Source: S015-6 sp964479535
Lineage (GTDB): Bacteria; Desulfobacterota; DSWW01
Direction of reading: 5' to 3'
DNA: 64,000 nucleotides
Assembly (NCBI GenBank): GCA_964479535.1
Contig: CAYZMM010000027.1
Location: 1 to 64,000 of the forward strand
This document shows, in pieces, positions 56,502 to 64,000 of this stretch. How positions within the stretch are numbered: the stretch's first letter is position 1; the number at the start of each line of letters is the position of its first letter. Under the pieces are notes generated by a model, which made no database searches, had not been told where the DNA came from, and was given only the letters and a program-made list of their open reading frames with translations. A program made the translations under genes and the position numbers.

Positions 56502-58475
56502 CTAGATATCCGAAGCGGCCTTGTATCCGTCAAAGATTGCGTTGATGAGGCGGCGGGGAGCGAGGGCATCCCCGATCCTGTGGACCTCTTTGACCCTGCC
56601 TTTGAGTTGCTCGTAGAGCGTGGGATCCGCCTTGCGCCAGTAGGAGAGGACCAGGGTATCCGCTTCGATCTCCTCCAACTGCTCTGTAAAGGCATCGCGG
56701 AGCACGACCTTGCCGGGCATCGCCTCCTTGACCTCCTTGTCCTGGATGCGTTTGACTCCTTTCATCTTGATGTTCATCGTCTGGACCGTGAGGGTGATGA
56801 GATCCACGTCGTAGGAGTTGGGTGTCGTGAGCCGCACGGGCACCGGCATGACCAGGGTGACGTCCTTGCCCTGGTCGGCGAGAAACTCGGCGGTGACGAG
56901 CCCCTTCATGTAGTTCTGCTGGTCGGCGATGACCACACGCGCTCCGGTCTCGACCTTGCCCTCCAGAACGTCTTCTGCGGTCACCACGTGACTCCCCGGT
57001 TCGATCCGTATGGCCCTGCACGGCCCGACCACATCCGGGCTCGGATCGCGGACCGCCGTCCCTCCCGTAGCCAGGATGACCACCTCCGGCGCTTCCGCAA
57101 GCACCCGGTCGGCGGTGACTTCGGTGTCGAGGTGGACCGGGATGCCCAGGCGCCCCACCTCGTGCTCCAGAAAACGGACGGCCTGGCCCAGTTCCTCGCG
57201 GCTCGGGACTCTGGCCGGGATCATGATCGCCCCGCCCATCTCGCCGGTTTTCTCATACAGGGTCACCTCGTGACCTCTCTGCTTGGCCACGACAGCGGCC
57301 TCCATGCCGGCGCACCCGCCACCTATGACCATTACCTTCTTCGGGCTGGACGAAGGGGTGATCTGAAACTCCCCTTCCCTGCCCGCCTCCGGGTTCTGCG
57401 TGCAGGTGATGGCTTCGCGGCGCTCCCAGTTCCCCCAGCACCCCTGGTTGCAGGCGATGCACATGCGGATGTCGTCCAGGCGGCCCTCCCGCGCCTTGTT
57501 GGGGAGCTCGGGATCGCACAGGGTCGCCCTTGTCATGGCCACCATGTCGGCTTCGTTGTTCTGGATAATATCGTTGGCCGTCACCGGATCGTTGATCCGG
57601 ATGGCGCTGAACACCGGAAGATCCACGATCTGCTTGATCTCGGAAGCGCAGTAAACAAAGGGGCGGGGCGGTATCATCATGGGAGAGATGGCGGCCACGC
57701 CGTTGATCGTGACGCTCAGGTAATCCAGAAAGCCGGTTCCCTCCCAGATCGACATGACCTCCTTCATGTCTTCCAGCGTGTACCCTTCCGGAAGCAACTC
57801 ATCGGCGGAAGCCCGGACCCCCAGGACCATATCTTCGCCAAGGGCCTTGCGCACAGCCTCGATCACCATCATTCCGAAGCGCATGCGATTCTCTAAAGAA
57901 CCGCCAAAGGCGTCCTTGCGGATGTTCGTGGAGAGCGACAGGAACTGCTGCTGGAGGTAGCCGTGGGCGAAATTCAGCTCCACTCCGTCATACCCCGCCT
58001 CTTTCCCCTTGAGGGCGAAGTCGACAAAGGCCTGGACCTCCTGGAGGATCATCTCCTCGTCGAGAACCAGGGGAACCTCGCCGATGAAATTCATCGGTAT
58101 ATCCGAGCTGGAAACGCCGGGTCTCGATGTGTAGTAGGAACAACTGTAGCTGCCGCCGTGCCAGCACTGCAGGAACATCTTCGTCCCGTAGGCGTGTACG
58201 GCTTCCACGATCTTCTTGAGCCAAGGCGCGATCTCGTCCTTCCATCCCTGCACGAACGACTTCTCGTGGAACTGGGCATGGGGGGACACGACCGTCCCTT
58301 CCTGGATGATGAGCCCGGCTCCCCCTTTGGCCCGCGCCTCGTAGTATCGCACGTGCCGGTCCGTGGGCAGGCCCTTTTCGCCGAAGGCCGTCACGTGCGC
58401 AGACGAGAAGATACGGTTCGGGATCGTCAGGTTTCGTATGGTGAGTGGGGAGAAGAGATGCGACAGTTCGGACAT
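56502..58475 (-). CDS. 2,4-dienoyl-CoA reductase/enoate reductase-like FMN-FAD-Fe-S oxidoreductase
   Basis: 657 residues with the full FadH/enoate reductase layout: FMN barrel (LFSPLTIRNLTIPNRIFSSA; VELNFAHGYLQQQFLS near residue 180), [4Fe-4S] cysteines in CIACNQGCWGN...TCTQNP near 340, then an FAD domain (VMVIGGGCAGMEAAVVAKQRG near 385) and an NAD domain (ARVVIADQQNYMKG near 535). It reduces activated C=C bonds with NAD(P)H, possibly in a bifurcating or ferredoxin-linked manner. The substrate may be an enoate or dienoyl-CoA. It shares high similarity with the gene at 59707-61689, a tandem duplication broken by the racemase gene. Confidence 0.88.
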   Translation of the reverse strand: MSELSHLFSPLTIRNLTIPNRIFSSAHVTAFGEKGLPTDRHVRYYEARAKGGAGLIIQEGTVVSPHAQFHEKSFVQGWKDEIAPWLKKIVEAVHAYGTKMFLQCWHGGSYSCSYYTSRPGVSSSDIPMNFIGEVPLVLDEEMILQEVQAFVDFALKGKEAGYDGVELNFAHGYLQQQFLSLSTNIRKDAFGGSLENRMRFGMMVIEAVRKALGEDMVLGVRASADELLPEGYTLEDMKEVMSIWEGTGFLDYLSVTINGVAAISPMMIPPRPFVYCASEIKQIVDLPVFSAIRINDPVTANDIIQNNEADMVAMTRATLCDPELPNKAREGRLDDIRMCIACNQGCWGNWERREAITCTQNPEAGREGEFQITPSSSPKKVMVIGGGCAGMEAAVVAKQRGHEVTLYEKTGEMGGAIMIPARVPSREELGQAVRFLEHEVGRLGIPVHLDTEVTADRVLAEAPEVVILATGGTAVRDPSPDVVGPCRAIRIEPGSHVVTAEDVLEGKVETGARVVIADQQNYMKGLVTAEFLADQGKDVTLVMPVPVRLTTPNSYDVDLITLTVQTMNIKMKGVKRIQDKEVKEAMPGKVVLRDAFTEQLEEIEADTLVLSYWRKADPTLYEQLKGRVKEVHRIGDALAPRRLINAIFDGYKAASDI

Positions 58476-58524
58476 GTGGTGACACTCCCTCTATGAATCG
58501 TGTGGTGAATCCATATCCGGACGA

Positions 58525-59364
58525 CTATTTGACCGGAGAACAGTAAGTGAAGGCACGCATAGCGTCCCGTATCTCAGGAGGTGCGGACTTGTAGGTGCGC
58601 CTCTCCGATTTGCCGAGCCCCGCGTACCTCTTCAGATCCACTAGAGTCTCTGCGAGCTTGACGGCTGCGTGCGTCACGTCGACAATCGGAACGCCCGTGC
58701 CGGGCACCACCCGGTAGCCTGCCAGCGACAGGGCCGGACTCAGGGCGCAGCAGCAGGGCAGGATGACCTCCGCGCCGTCTGCAATGGTCTGGTGACAAAG
58801 CTCCTCGATCTGAGGAAACAGGACGTCCGGGTTGAGGAGCATCTCGAAGAGGGCATTCACCCAGTTCTCACCCATATCGTGGACCCGGACCGGGCGGACA
58901 ACCCGCGATTCCATCCCGTAGTTGCGGATGTTCCTCTCACAAAAAGCGACGAGTTCGTCCATGACGGTGATCATCCCGAACTTGCTGCCCAGGGAATTGG
59001 CAAGCATCATGGCCGCCTCCGTGGGGACCACGACCGGGATGTTGACGGCCTGACGGGCCTCCCGGACGGCAGGGTCGTCCGCGCATCCGATGATGACCGC
59101 ATCGTAGCCCCGCTTCTCCGCCTCGATCACCCCGTCGATGAGCCATATGTTGTTGAGCATCTCGGTGTAGTAGGACTGAATCATGTAGGCGGAGTGCTTG
59201 ATGTAGTGGATCTCCACCTCCGTGTCCGGGCGAGCGACCGTCTTCAGGTTCTCCAGGACCCTTCCCTTCGCATCCTCCACCGAGGCGGTCAGGGTCATGC
59301 CCGTTTCCTTTTCGATCTGCTCCTGAGGCGGAAAAATGTGCTGCCACCAGATCTTCATGCCCAT
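58525..59364 (-). CDS. Aspartate/glutamate/hydantoin racemase-like protein
   Basis: 279 residues. Two catalytic cysteines of the Asp/Glu racemase superfamily are evident: GYDAVIIGCADDPAVREAR near residue 94 and GAEVILPCCCALSPALS near 207. IPVVVPTEAAMMLANSLGSK between them is the usual phosphate/carboxylate-binding region. Substrate candidates are amino acids, hydantoins or maleate. AAGGAG lies before the ATG at 59364. It sits between two paralogous reductases, so racemisation or isomerisation of their product or substrate is plausible. Confidence 0.82.
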   Translation of the reverse strand: MGMKIWWQHIFPPQEQIEKETGMTLTASVEDAKGRVLENLKTVARPDTEVEIHYIKHSAYMIQSYYTEMLNNIWLIDGVIEAEKRGYDAVIIGCADDPAVREARQAVNIPVVVPTEAAMMLANSLGSKFGMITVMDELVAFCERNIRNYGMESRVVRPVRVHDMGENWVNALFEMLLNPDVLFPQIEELCHQTIADGAEVILPCCCALSPALSLAGYRVVPGTGVPIVDVTHAAVKLAETLVDLKRYAGLGKSERRTYKSAPPEIRDAMRAFTYCSPVK

Positions 59365-59495
59365 GTTCGGTCTCCTTCTTTCAGCTCCGGGGGTTTCTTA
59401 ACGTCCCCTATCCCGAACAAGTTGCAGCCATCCGCTCCGTTTCTTCTTGCTGCTTCCTCGAGACGGTGACCAAACGCATGGAGCGGAGTGACACT

Positions 59496-59696
59496 GGGAA
59501 GCTGCTTTGTTTCATGTGGCGCTGTCGCTTTGGTGCTGCCCCGGGCCCCCTCGGAGATTTGCGCCGGTCGATCCCCCCCTTCGCGGGGACATGCTTTGTC
59601 GGGGGAGCGAGAGACGGACCCGAAGAAAATCGGAGTGGGGGGCGGGGACAGCGCGAAAAGCCTCGAGCCTGCCCGGGAAACAAAGCCTTTGTTCCC
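59496..59696. repeat. Conserved-core hairpin element, copy D (divergent core)
   Basis: Imperfect arms (GGGAAGCTGCTTTGTTTC... and ...GGAAACAAAGCCTTTGTTCCC) enclose a core with CGGAGATTTGCGCCGGTCGA and GGGGGAGCGAGAGACGGACC. A 10-base hairpin CCCCCCTTCGCGGGGA is inserted in the core. Just outside, at 59398-59410, is a half relic of the AACGTCCCCTA palindrome family. Confidence 0.75.
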
Positions 59697-59706
59697 TGTC
59701 GAGCCG

Positions 59707-61689
59707 CTAGATTCGGGATGCAACCTTGTACCCCTCGTAGAACGCATCGATCAGGCGGCGCGGTGCCAGGGCGTCGCCGATGAGGTGGAGCTCCTTCACC
59801 TTTCCCTCCAGCTCCTCGTGAAGCCTGGTGTCCGCCTTGCGCCAGTAGGAGAGGACCAGGGTGTCCGCCTCGAGCTCCTGTTCCTCCTGGGTGAACACGT
59901 CCTCGATGATGACCTTGCCCGCCTGCACCCGTTTGACCTTGTTGTCGCTCACCCGCTTCACGCCCTTCGTCTTCAGGTTCATGATCTGGACGCCATGGGT
60001 CGAGGCGTCCATCTCGTAGGGGTTGGCCACCAGGTACCGGATCGGCAGGGGCATGATGACCGTCACCTCCTTGCCCTGGTCCGCCAGGAACTCGGCGGCG
60101 ACCAGCCCTTTCATGTAGTTCTGCTGGTCTGCGATGACCACCCGATTCCCGGTCTGCGCCTTCCCCTCGAGCACGTCCTCGGCCGTGACCACGTCCGCAC
60201 CCGGTTCGATCTCGATGCCTGCGTAAGGGCCGACCACGTCCGGCCTGGGGTCCTCGATGGTGGTCGCCCCAGTGGCCACGACGACGGAATCCGGATTCTG
60301 CTCCAGGACCTCTTCCGCCGTCACCTCCGCGCCCAGATGAACCGGGATGCCGAGTCGCTCCACTTCGTGCTTGAGGAAGCGGACGGCCTGGCCGAGCTCC
60401 TGACGGCTCGGGACCTTGGCCGGGATGAGGATCGCCCCTCCCAATTCTGCCGCTTTCTCGTAGAGGGAGACATCGTAGCCCCGCTGCTTGGCAACCACTG
60501 CGGCTTCCATCCCTGCACATCCGCCGCCGATGACCATCACCTTCTTCGAGGAGGCAGCCGGCTCGATCTTGAAGACACCCTCCCGGCCGGCTTCCGGATT
60601 CTGCATACAGGTGATGGGTGCCTGATGGGCCCACCGCTCCCAGCAGCCCTCGTTGCAGGCGATGCACTGGCGAACGTCGTCGAGCCGCCCTTCCCTCGCC
60701 TTGTTCGGAAGCTCCGGATCGCAGATCGTCGCCCTTGTCATGGTCACCATGTCCGCTTCGTTGTTCTTGATGATGTCGTTCGCCGTCACCGGGTCGTTGA
60801 TCCGGATCACGGCGAAGACCGGGATGTCCACGAGCTGCTTGATCTCGGCCGCACAGTAGACGAAGGGACGCGGCGGCACCATCATGGGCGGAATGGCATA
60901 GGCCATGGTGGTGGACGCGGCCACCGTCACGTGGAGAAAGTCGATCTTGCCCGACTTCGCCCAGATGGGCATGAACTCCTTCGCCTCCTCCAGGGTGTAA
61001 CCGTCCGGGATCAGCTCGTCCGCCGAGGTTCGAACCCCGACCACGAAGTCCTCGCCCACCGCCGCGCGGACCGCATCGATCACCTCGATTCCGAAGCGCA
61101 TGCGGTTCTCCAGAACGCCCCCGTACTCGTCCTTTCGGATGTTGTAGGCAGGGGAGAGGAACTCCTGCTGCAGGTAGCCGTGACCGAAGTGAAGCTCGAT
61201 TCCGTCGTAGCCCGCCTCTTTCGCCTTGAGCGTCAGGTCCACGTGCTGCTGCACCACCTCCTCGATGTGGTTCCGCGTCATGACCCTCGGGATCTCCCCG
61301 TTGGCCGGCGTCGGCACGGGAGAGCAACCCTGGAGGTGCAGGAAGTTGTAGTAGGAGCTGGCCACCACGCCGCCGTGGGCGAGCTGCAGGAACAGCTTGG
61401 CCCCGTGAGCGTGCACCGCCTCGCCGATCCTTCGAAGGCGGTCGACCACGCCGTCCTTCCAGCCGTGGGACAGGGTGGGGTGCAATCCGGTGTACGGGTT
61501 GACAACGGTCGCCTCCTGGATGATCAGGCCGATCCCCCCTTTTGCACGCGCCTCGTAATAGCGCAGATGGCGCTCCGACGGGAGCCCCCCTTCCGCGAAA
61601 TTCGTGATGTGGGCGGATTGGAGGATTCGGTTTCGAATCTCCACGTTCCGGAGCTTGATCGGAGAAAACAAATGAGAAAGCTCTGTCAT
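59707..61689 (-). CDS. 2,4-dienoyl-CoA reductase/enoate reductase-like oxidoreductase, second copy
   Basis: 660 residues, paralogue of the gene at 56502-58475 with the same domain order: FMN barrel (LFSPIKLRNVEIRNRILQSA; ELHFGHGYLQQEFLSPAYN near residue 185), cysteines CIACNEGCWER...TCMQNP near 340, FAD motif VMVIGGGCAGMEAAVVAKQRG near 388 and NAD segment NRVVIADQQNYMKG near 535. The N-terminal barrels differ more than the C-terminal halves, suggesting different substrates with the same electron input. AGGAGCC lies before the ATG; the DUF1847 gene ends 10 bases upstream. Confidence 0.88.
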   Translation of the reverse strand: MTELSHLFSPIKLRNVEIRNRILQSAHITNFAEGGLPSERHLRYYEARAKGGIGLIIQEATVVNPYTGLHPTLSHGWKDGVVDRLRRIGEAVHAHGAKLFLQLAHGGVVASSYYNFLHLQGCSPVPTPANGEIPRVMTRNHIEEVVQQHVDLTLKAKEAGYDGIELHFGHGYLQQEFLSPAYNIRKDEYGGVLENRMRFGIEVIDAVRAAVGEDFVVGVRTSADELIPDGYTLEEAKEFMPIWAKSGKIDFLHVTVAASTTMAYAIPPMMVPPRPFVYCAAEIKQLVDIPVFAVIRINDPVTANDIIKNNEADMVTMTRATICDPELPNKAREGRLDDVRQCIACNEGCWERWAHQAPITCMQNPEAGREGVFKIEPAASSKKVMVIGGGCAGMEAAVVAKQRGYDVSLYEKAAELGGAILIPAKVPSRQELGQAVRFLKHEVERLGIPVHLGAEVTAEEVLEQNPDSVVVATGATTIEDPRPDVVGPYAGIEIEPGADVVTAEDVLEGKAQTGNRVVIADQQNYMKGLVAAEFLADQGKEVTVIMPLPIRYLVANPYEMDASTHGVQIMNLKTKGVKRVSDNKVKRVQAGKVIIEDVFTQEEQELEADTLVLSYWRKADTRLHEELEGKVKELHLIGDALAPRRLIDAFYEGYKVASRI

Positions 61690-61699
61690 GAATGGCTCC

Positions 61700-62380
61700 T
61701 CAAGGTCCCTTCAGAAAATCGATGGGTGAAAAGCTTGCATCGTTGTACGTCATCGCCAGCTTGAGGCGCAGTACCGCCGACTTCAGCGCAGCACTCGCAT
61801 TGTCTCCGGTAACCGCGTCCTTGGTGGCCACATAGGTGATCGGCGCCTCGGAGTGCTGGATGAAGAGCGTGTCGTGCCCCACGCACAGCCCGTAGATGAA
61901 GTTCAACTGTGTGCCTTCCTCGTTCATGATCTTCGCCTGCGCCAGGGGATTGCAGGCAATGCCGAGGCCGGTCACCAGTTCATCCGGAATTCCCGTATCC
62001 TGAGGTTTCGCGGCCCCGATCATGCATCCCACGGTCACGACCTCGAGACCGGCGGCCTCCATCAGATTGGCCATGGCCCTGCCTTCCCGGATGCATGCGA
62101 CGCACACCGCCAGCCCGACCTTGGTCGCTTTCATCTCCTTGGCGAATTCGATGCATTGCTGGACCCGGGTCCACTCGAAACCGCCTTCCTTGTTCACCCT
62201 GGCTGTCGCCAGATGGATCTCGGCGACCTCCGGCTGGGAATACTCTTTTACGCTCGCCTCTATCACTTCCTTGAATTTTCCTGCCCGGCAATACTTGGGT
62301 ACGCCCTGGGCATAGCTGTCCATGCAGGCGAGGGTCTTGCACTTGTGGCAGGAAAGCGTTTCCGTGGCTTTCTCGGACAT
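61700..62380 (-). CDS. DUF1847 cysteine-rich protein
   Basis: 226 residues from the ATG at 62380 (GGAGGTTCGAT site). Its N-terminal CHKCKTLACMDSYAQGVPKY and later cysteines (VCVACIREG near residue 97, VGCMIGAAK, LGIACNPLAQ, LCVGHDTLFIQ) are the DUF1847 pattern, seen in anaerobes as a small metal- or Fe-S-containing protein of unknown function. It lies between the AOR paralogue (stop 20 bases upstream) and the second reductase, so it is in their operon and may be an electron or cofactor protein for them. Confidence 0.8.
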   Translation of the reverse strand: MSEKATETLSCHKCKTLACMDSYAQGVPKYCRAGKFKEVIEASVKEYSQPEVAEIHLATARVNKEGGFEWTRVQQCIEFAKEMKATKVGLAVCVACIREGRAMANLMEAAGLEVVTVGCMIGAAKPQDTGIPDELVTGLGIACNPLAQAKIMNEEGTQLNFIYGLCVGHDTLFIQHSEAPITYVATKDAVTGDNASAALKSAVLRLKLAMTYNDASFSPIDFLKGP

Positions 62381-62400
62381 ATCGAACCTCCTGCTTCGGT

Positions 62401-64000
62401 TTATCTTTTCAGATCTTCCAGGCCGAGCTCGGCGAGCTTCCCCTTGCTCGGAGTTCCCTCGCCGATGTCCCATCCTCTCTCGTCGTAGTAGTCGTCCAGG
62501 AGCTTCAGGACGTCTTCCCGCGTCAACTCCCGGATCCGATGGTAATCGGTCAGCGCCTCGCGCCGGTCCGGCGAGTCGATCGGCGTCAGCCAGACCTCGG
62601 GAAACGCCTCGTCATCGGCCCGGCCGAACCCTTCCCGAACGTTGAGGAGTTTGTACAAGTTGTACACCCGCTCCGAGTTCCGCCTCAATTGTTCCGGTGT
62701 GGTTTCGAAGCCTGTGGCGGCAGAGTAGAGTTCGGCGAAATCGTGGATCGTTACCAGGCCGAGAATCGCCTGCAGGGTGCACGTGCCGAGGCAGCACTGC
62801 AGGCTGTAGTAATCCTCCACATACCGGGTCACCCTTCCGCAGTTGAAGGCCCCGTAGTAGGGCACAGGCTGAAAGATCCTCTCCACGGCCTCTTCCGGCG
62901 TTCCCCACGCGAGGGCATCCTGCCGAAGCACTTCCAGGGGCAGAAAAGGGGAGGAGGACAGGGAGTTTCCCTGCGGGCTGTGGCCGCCGCGAGGGTTCGT
63001 CACACCCATGGTGAAGCGCTGGGGGTCCAGCTTGGAGGTCCGGGCCGGAAAGATGCAGTCCGTCCCCTTGGCGATGCCGAAGCCCTCCACGTAGTCGGTC
63101 CGGGCGTCCTTGCCTACGTGTCTCGAGAGGGCGAACCAGCCGTCGGCCATCGCCTTGCCCAGGTCGCCTTCTCGGTTGATCATCTTCTCGGCGAGTCGAA
63201 TGTAGGCGTCGATGTGGCGTCCGAGAGATTCACCGTCCGTGCGATCCGGCCCTACGGCTTCGTTCGCAAAGAGCCGGCTGACCCAATCGACGATCGCACC
63301 GGCCGTGATGATGCACATCCCGGCCCGGTTCGCCATGTCGAGCAGCTTGATCGCATCCCTGTGATCGGTCAGGCCGAGGGACTGCCCCTTGACGGCGGGC
63401 CACATGTAGTGGCCGGTCTCCGACTCGAGGCCGGCGAATCTCCCGTCCCGGATCTTGTAGGCTACGTGGCAGGCGATGTTGCACCCCGAGCAGCCCTTCA
63501 CGTCCTTCTTGACTTCGTACCACTTCTTGACCCCGTAGCGCGCGTCCCAGTCGAATACGCTCCAGAGTCCCGGGTTCATGTTGACCGAGACGCCGCCGGC
63601 CCACCCCGCGTGGTCGCCGAGATCGGACATCTCCTTCGTGAGAAAGGTGTTGATCGGATAGAGCGCCCTGACCTTGTTGAGGAACCGCTTCCGGTCCGCA
63701 ATCCGGACCCCCTTCGTTCCCCGTGCAACGATCGCCTTCAGATTCTTGGAGCCCATGACCGCACCGAAACCGCTCCGGCCGAGGGTCCGTCGCCTGTCGG
63801 CCACGGCCATGGCGAAACGGACGCGATTCTCTCCGGCCGGACCGATGGCGATGACCCCGCTCTCCGGGTGTCGCCCGGAGAGCTTCTCGCTCGCTTCGTA
63901 CACGTCGGTCTTCCCCCAGAGGTCGCCGGCATCGACAATCCCCACGTCCTCGTCGTCCACCTTCAGGTAGACCGGGCTCCTGGCCCTTCCGGTAATGACC
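62401..64000 (-). CDS. Aldehyde:ferredoxin oxidoreductase family protein (5' end outside the window)
   Basis: At least 532 codons; the frame stays open to the window edge, where VITGRARSPVYLKV aligns with residues about 119-132 of the AOR at 48885-50834, so roughly the first 118 residues are missing. STLGRSG-type TLGRSGFGAVMGSKNLKAIV, CSGCNIACH (Fe-S cysteines) and the C-terminal VREGFGRADDEAFPEVWLTP and LLDDYYDERGWDIGEG are shared with that paralogue. Divergence in the middle (IDAYIRLAEKM) suggests a different substrate. It heads the minus-strand set AOR, DUF1847, reductase, racemase, reductases. Confidence 0.87.
   Translation of the reverse strand, partial: VITGRARSPVYLKVDDEDVGIVDAGDLWGKTDVYEASEKLSGRHPESGVIAIGPAGENRVRFAMAVADRRRTLGRSGFGAVMGSKNLKAIVARGTKGVRIADRKRFLNKVRALYPINTFLTKEMSDLGDHAGWAGGVSVNMNPGLWSVFDWDARYGVKKWYEVKKDVKGCSGCNIACHVAYKIRDGRFAGLESETGHYMWPAVKGQSLGLTDHRDAIKLLDMANRAGMCIITAGAIVDWVSRLFANEAVGPDRTDGESLGRHIDAYIRLAEKMINREGDLGKAMADGWFALSRHVGKDARTDYVEGFGIAKGTDCIFPARTSKLDPQRFTMGVTNPRGGHSPQGNSLSSSPFLPLEVLRQDALAWGTPEEAVERIFQPVPYYGAFNCGRVTRYVEDYYSLQCCLGTCTLQAILGLVTIHDFAELYSAATGFETTPEQLRRNSERVYNLYKLLNVREGFGRADDEAFPEVWLTPIDSPDRREALTDYHRIRELTREDVLKLLDDYYDERGWDIGEGTPSKGKLAELGLEDLKR

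Noticed and set aside
31436..59696. The four conserved-core hairpins as integron attC sites
   Set aside because: They are far apart, lie outside cassette-like arrays, and no tyrosine integrase is present.
59488..61764. A plus-strand open frame of 758 codons opposite the second reductase
   Set aside because: Antisense shadow; it also reads through the hairpin repeat at 59496-59696.

Overview
The window reads as high-GC chromosomal DNA of an anaerobic member of the Desulfobacterota (former Deltaproteobacteria), probably from an environmental or metagenome assembly. The pointers are gene content: tungsten-type aldehyde:ferredoxin oxidoreductases, 2-hydroxyacyl-CoA dehydratase-type subunits, Fe-S old-yellow-enzyme reductases, an octahaem cytochrome with in-frame UGA (selenocysteine) codons, a split glycine decarboxylase, and Kdo/Kdo8N lipid A core genes of a Gram-negative. 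No rRNA, tRNA, CRISPR array or transposase gene was recognised.

Region 1 (1-21.4 kb) is a lipid/acyl-CoA accessory region, mostly on the minus strand. It holds an RND/MMPL exporter with a Ycf48-like exported partner, a TetR regulator with a saccharopine-dehydrogenase-like enzyme, two kinds of acyl-CoA synthetase, a truncated acyl-CoA dehydrogenase, an unusual acyl-CoA dehydrogenase/ferredoxin/nitroreductase three-part fusion, a thiolase, two VOC proteins, SDR enzymes and a SnoaL-like protein. Two promoters 14.6 kb apart (before the exporter pair and before the SDR-VOC-VOC genes) share the same layout: TTGACA, 18 bp, a -10 box, and a GAGAGTGA-N4-TCACTCTC operator over the start site. They look like one regulon.

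Region 2 (21.4-34 kb) is amino-acid and one-carbon metabolism. A minus-strand operon gcvPA-gcvPB-lipA-gcvR-like-lrp faces a diverged second P-protein pair on the plus strand, which is followed by an AcoX-like kinase, two SDRs and a class III aminotransferase.

Region 3 (34-46 kb) is a long minus-strand operon for the inner core of lipopolysaccharide: waaA, kdsA, a transaldolase-CBS fusion, kdnA, kdnB, kdsB, a second waaA, then ligA, a methyltransferase and a DUF362 protein. kdnA-kdnB-kdsB predicts an 8-amino Kdo (Kdo8N) core sugar.

Region 4 (46-64 kb) is a redox region. Its highlight is a plus-strand gene with its own promoter encoding an exported rhodanese domain fused to an octahaem c-type cytochrome. 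The rhodanese active-site loop carries two in-frame UGA codons two positions apart, with a SECIS-like hairpin just downstream. The rest is on the minus strand, bounded by two AOR paralogues, with an MBL hydrolase, an orphan HypA, two dehydratase-type subunits, three OYE-family reductases, an Asp/Glu racemase-like protein and DUF1847: a plausible anaerobic reductive or carboxylate-degrading cluster.

Four families of interspersed repeats lie between genes: a 77-bp inverted-repeat element (2 copies, flanked by broken genes), GGGGACGTTGTTAAC palindromes (3 copies plus a relic), long hairpins with a conserved loop core but different stems (4 copies), and CTTTCACC/CTTTCGCC-type simple arrays.
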